A stretch of DNA of 14,081 nt from the NCBI GenBank assembly GCA_029933395.1, contig JAOZOG010000011.1, positions 8,602 through 22,682 of the forward strand. Direction: 5' to 3'. The position numbers and the translations under genes are program-made. Below the pieces are notes generated by a model, which had not been told where the DNA came from, did not search any database, and saw only the letters and a list, made by a program, of their open reading frames with translations. Positions 12,744 to 14,081 of the stretch are shown one piece after another (positions within the stretch are counted from its first letter, which is position 1; the number at the start of each line of letters is the position of its first letter). This DNA is from Sulfurovaceae bacterium (GTDB lineage Bacteria > Campylobacterota > Campylobacteria > Campylobacterales > Sulfurovaceae).

Positions 12744-13767
12744 AAGAGGTTTGCTGCAGGATATCTATCTCTTCAAGTGCTTTGCCTGTTCCTCTCGCTA
12801 CAGCGAGAAGTGGATCTTCTGCGATATAGACCGGCAGCTTCACCAGGTCGGAAAGGTATTTGTCCAGTCCTCTGATCAGAGCACCGCCGCCTGTCAGTAC
12901 GATACCGTTTTCTACGATATCGCCGGCCAGGTCTGGCGGTGTCTCCTCCAGTACACTCTTGAGCGCTTCGCCGATTTCGCGAATCGGCTCTTTCATCGCT
13001 TCTCTGAGATGTTCGCTGTTTACTTCGATCGATGTCAGGCTTCCCTCGACCGAGTCACGTCCTCTTACGACAGTGACAAGGTCCTCTTCAAGGGGGACGG
13101 CGGTCCCTATTTTGATCTTGAGCTCTTCAGCGACACGGTCTCCTACCAGCAGATTGAATTTCTGTTTGATGTAGTTCGCGATCGATGCATCGAGTTTGTC
13201 GCCGGCAATACGGATGGATTTACTCAGGACGAGACCGCCCAGGGAGATGACGCCGATCTCGGTCGTCCCTCCACCGATATCCACGACAAGATTTCCGTTG
13301 GGGTCCTTGATGGGCAGTCCTGCTCCGATCGCTGCTGCCATCGGCTCCTCAATGAGATAGACATAGCGCGCGCCGGCATTGAGTGCAGACTCTTTGACCG
13401 CCTTGCGCTCCACCTGTGTCAAACCATAGGGGACGCAGATAATGATACGCGGACTGAAAAAGCTTTTTCTTTTGTGTGACTTTTCGATGAAATAGCGTAT
13501 CATCATCTCCGTGACATTGAAGTCGGCGATGACACCATCTTTCATCGGTCGGATTGCTTTGATGTTGCCCGGTGTTTTGCCGACCATATCTTTGGCTTCC
13601 TGTCCTACGGCAAGAATATGCTCCTGCCCATGTTTGTCATACTGTATCGCTACGACGGATGGCTCATTGATGCTGATCCCCTGGCCCTTGATCAGTACCA
13701 GCGTATTGGCGGTTCCAAGGTCGATCGCCATATCGTTGGAAAATCTTCCCAATAATTTTTTAAACAT
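12733..13767 (-). CDS. mreB: Rod-shape-determining actin-like protein MreB
   Basis: 344 residues, full length. It forms membrane-bound filaments that direct side-wall peptidoglycan synthesis. All actin-fold motifs are present: phosphate-1 loop AIDLGTANT (14-22), phosphate-2 loop VVDIGGGTTEIG (161-172) and the adenosine motif LTGGGALIRG (about 290-299); CVPYGLTQVERKAV (111-124) and EEPMAAAIGAGL (140-151) are also diagnostic. The amphipathic start MFKKLLGRFS may help membrane attachment. AAGGA lies about eight bases before the ATG. It follows clpX by 11 bases and overlaps mreC by 11 bases, so clpX, mreB and mreC very likely form one transcription unit, the arrangement I recall in other Campylobacterota. 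Confidence 0.98.
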   Translation of the reverse strand: MFKKLLGRFSNDMAIDLGTANTLVLIKGQGISINEPSVVAIQYDKHGQEHILAVGQEAKDMVGKTPGNIKAIRPMKDGVIADFNVTEMMIRYFIEKSHKRKSFFSPRIIICVPYGLTQVERKAVKESALNAGARYVYLIEEPMAAAIGAGLPIKDPNGNLVVDIGGGTTEIGVISLGGLVLSKSIRIAGDKLDASIANYIKQKFNLLVGDRVAEELKIKIGTAVPLEEDLVTVVRGRDSVEGSLTSIEVNSEHLREAMKEPIREIGEALKSVLEETPPDLAGDIVENGIVLTGGGALIRGLDKYLSDLVKLPVYIAEDPLLAVARGTGKALEEIDILQQTSYED

Positions 13768-13778
13768 TATTCAGATCC

Positions 13779-14081
13779 TTATGCACTTTTTTTATTTTTG
13801 ATATAGACTGGTTTTTCGCCCTCTTCAACAACTTCGGGCGTGATAATGACTTCGTAATCCTCAAGTTCGGGAAGTTCATACATAATATCCAGCAGAACCT
13901 CTTCCATAATGGAGCGCAAACCTCTGGCACCCGTCTTTCTGTCGATAGCCCGCTGGGCGATCATCGAAAGTGCTTCGGGCTCGAAAGTGAGTATCGCATC
14001 ATCAATGGCAAAAAGTTTCTGGTACTGTCTGACGAGTGAATTTTTCGGCTCTACCAGGATTCTGACCATATCCTCTTTGCT
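13779..14081 (-). CDS. clpX: ATP-dependent protease ATPase subunit ClpX, C-terminal end (start outside window)
   Basis: 100 residues at the window edge. ClpX unfolds substrates and feeds them to the ClpP protease. Seen: EDMVRILVEPKNSLVRQYQKLF, then the small AAA+ subdomain with the sensor-2 motif KTGARGLRS, whose arginine senses bound nucleotide, and MEEVLLDIMYELP. It ends with a short lysine-rich tail (IKNKKSA). The zinc-binding domain, Walker motifs and pore loops lie outside the window. It is the upstream neighbour of mreB on the same strand. Confidence 0.95.
   Translation of the reverse strand, partial: SKEDMVRILVEPKNSLVRQYQKLFAIDDAILTFEPEALSMIAQRAIDRKTGARGLRSIMEEVLLDIMYELPELEDYEVIITPEVVEEGEKPVYIKNKKSA

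Noticed and set aside
12631..13479. Long plus-strand open frame opposite mreB/mreC
   Set aside because: It is antisense to unmistakable mreB coding sequence and shows no domain.

Overview
The window looks like chromosomal DNA of a Campylobacterota (epsilonproteobacterial) species, most like the Sulfurovum/Sulfurimonas group. Evidence: the clpX-mreB-mreC-carB gene order, the short TsaC-like protein beginning near a QTDTT motif, AT-rich -10 boxes (TATAAT) without clear -35 boxes, and medium GC content. The assignment is inference from gene content and order; no marker RNA is present.

Left part (1-1708): the 3' end of a B12-dependent ribonucleotide reductase gene (nrdJ) is followed by a 1.23-kb accessory island. 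The island carries four copies of a REP-type palindrome, and its outermost copies (463-486 and 1665-1692) face each other as inverted ends. Inside are a REP-associated tyrosine transposase (RAYT) cut short exactly at a REP copy, a complete Phd/YefM + ParE/RelE toxin-antitoxin pair with a palindromic operator at its promoter, and a small unknown ORF whose last residues are encoded by a REP.

Middle-left (1705-4316): a VWA/DUF2201-type protein with an intact MIDAS motif, then, convergently, a two-gene minus-strand unit encoding a secreted protein (probable TIM-barrel-like family) and a GuaD-like nucleoside/guanine deaminase.

Middle (4467-7443): a plus-strand three-gene unit with 11-nt overlaps. 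It encodes a MotA/TolQ/ExbB-type channel with a long cytoplasmic tail, a MotB/ZorB-like protein with one membrane helix, a long coiled coil and an OmpA domain, and a 59-residue Trp-rich basic mini-protein. The pair resembles the ZorAB motor of Zorya defence, but no ZorC, ZorD or ZorE is in the window. A Tyr/Gly/Arg-rich lipoprotein gene follows with its own promoter.

Right part (7456-14081): a minus-strand housekeeping block read from clpX (C-terminal end only) through mreB and mreC (cell shape), then carB, a TsaC-like YrdC-domain protein and a HIT-family protein. carB probably also has its own promoter. The 3' end of mreC holds an oligo-A tract with an in-phase A-AAA-AAG slippery heptamer that would give an alternative C-terminus. 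No rRNA, tRNA, CRISPR array or complete insertion sequence was seen, and no stretch over 300 bases lacks a gene.
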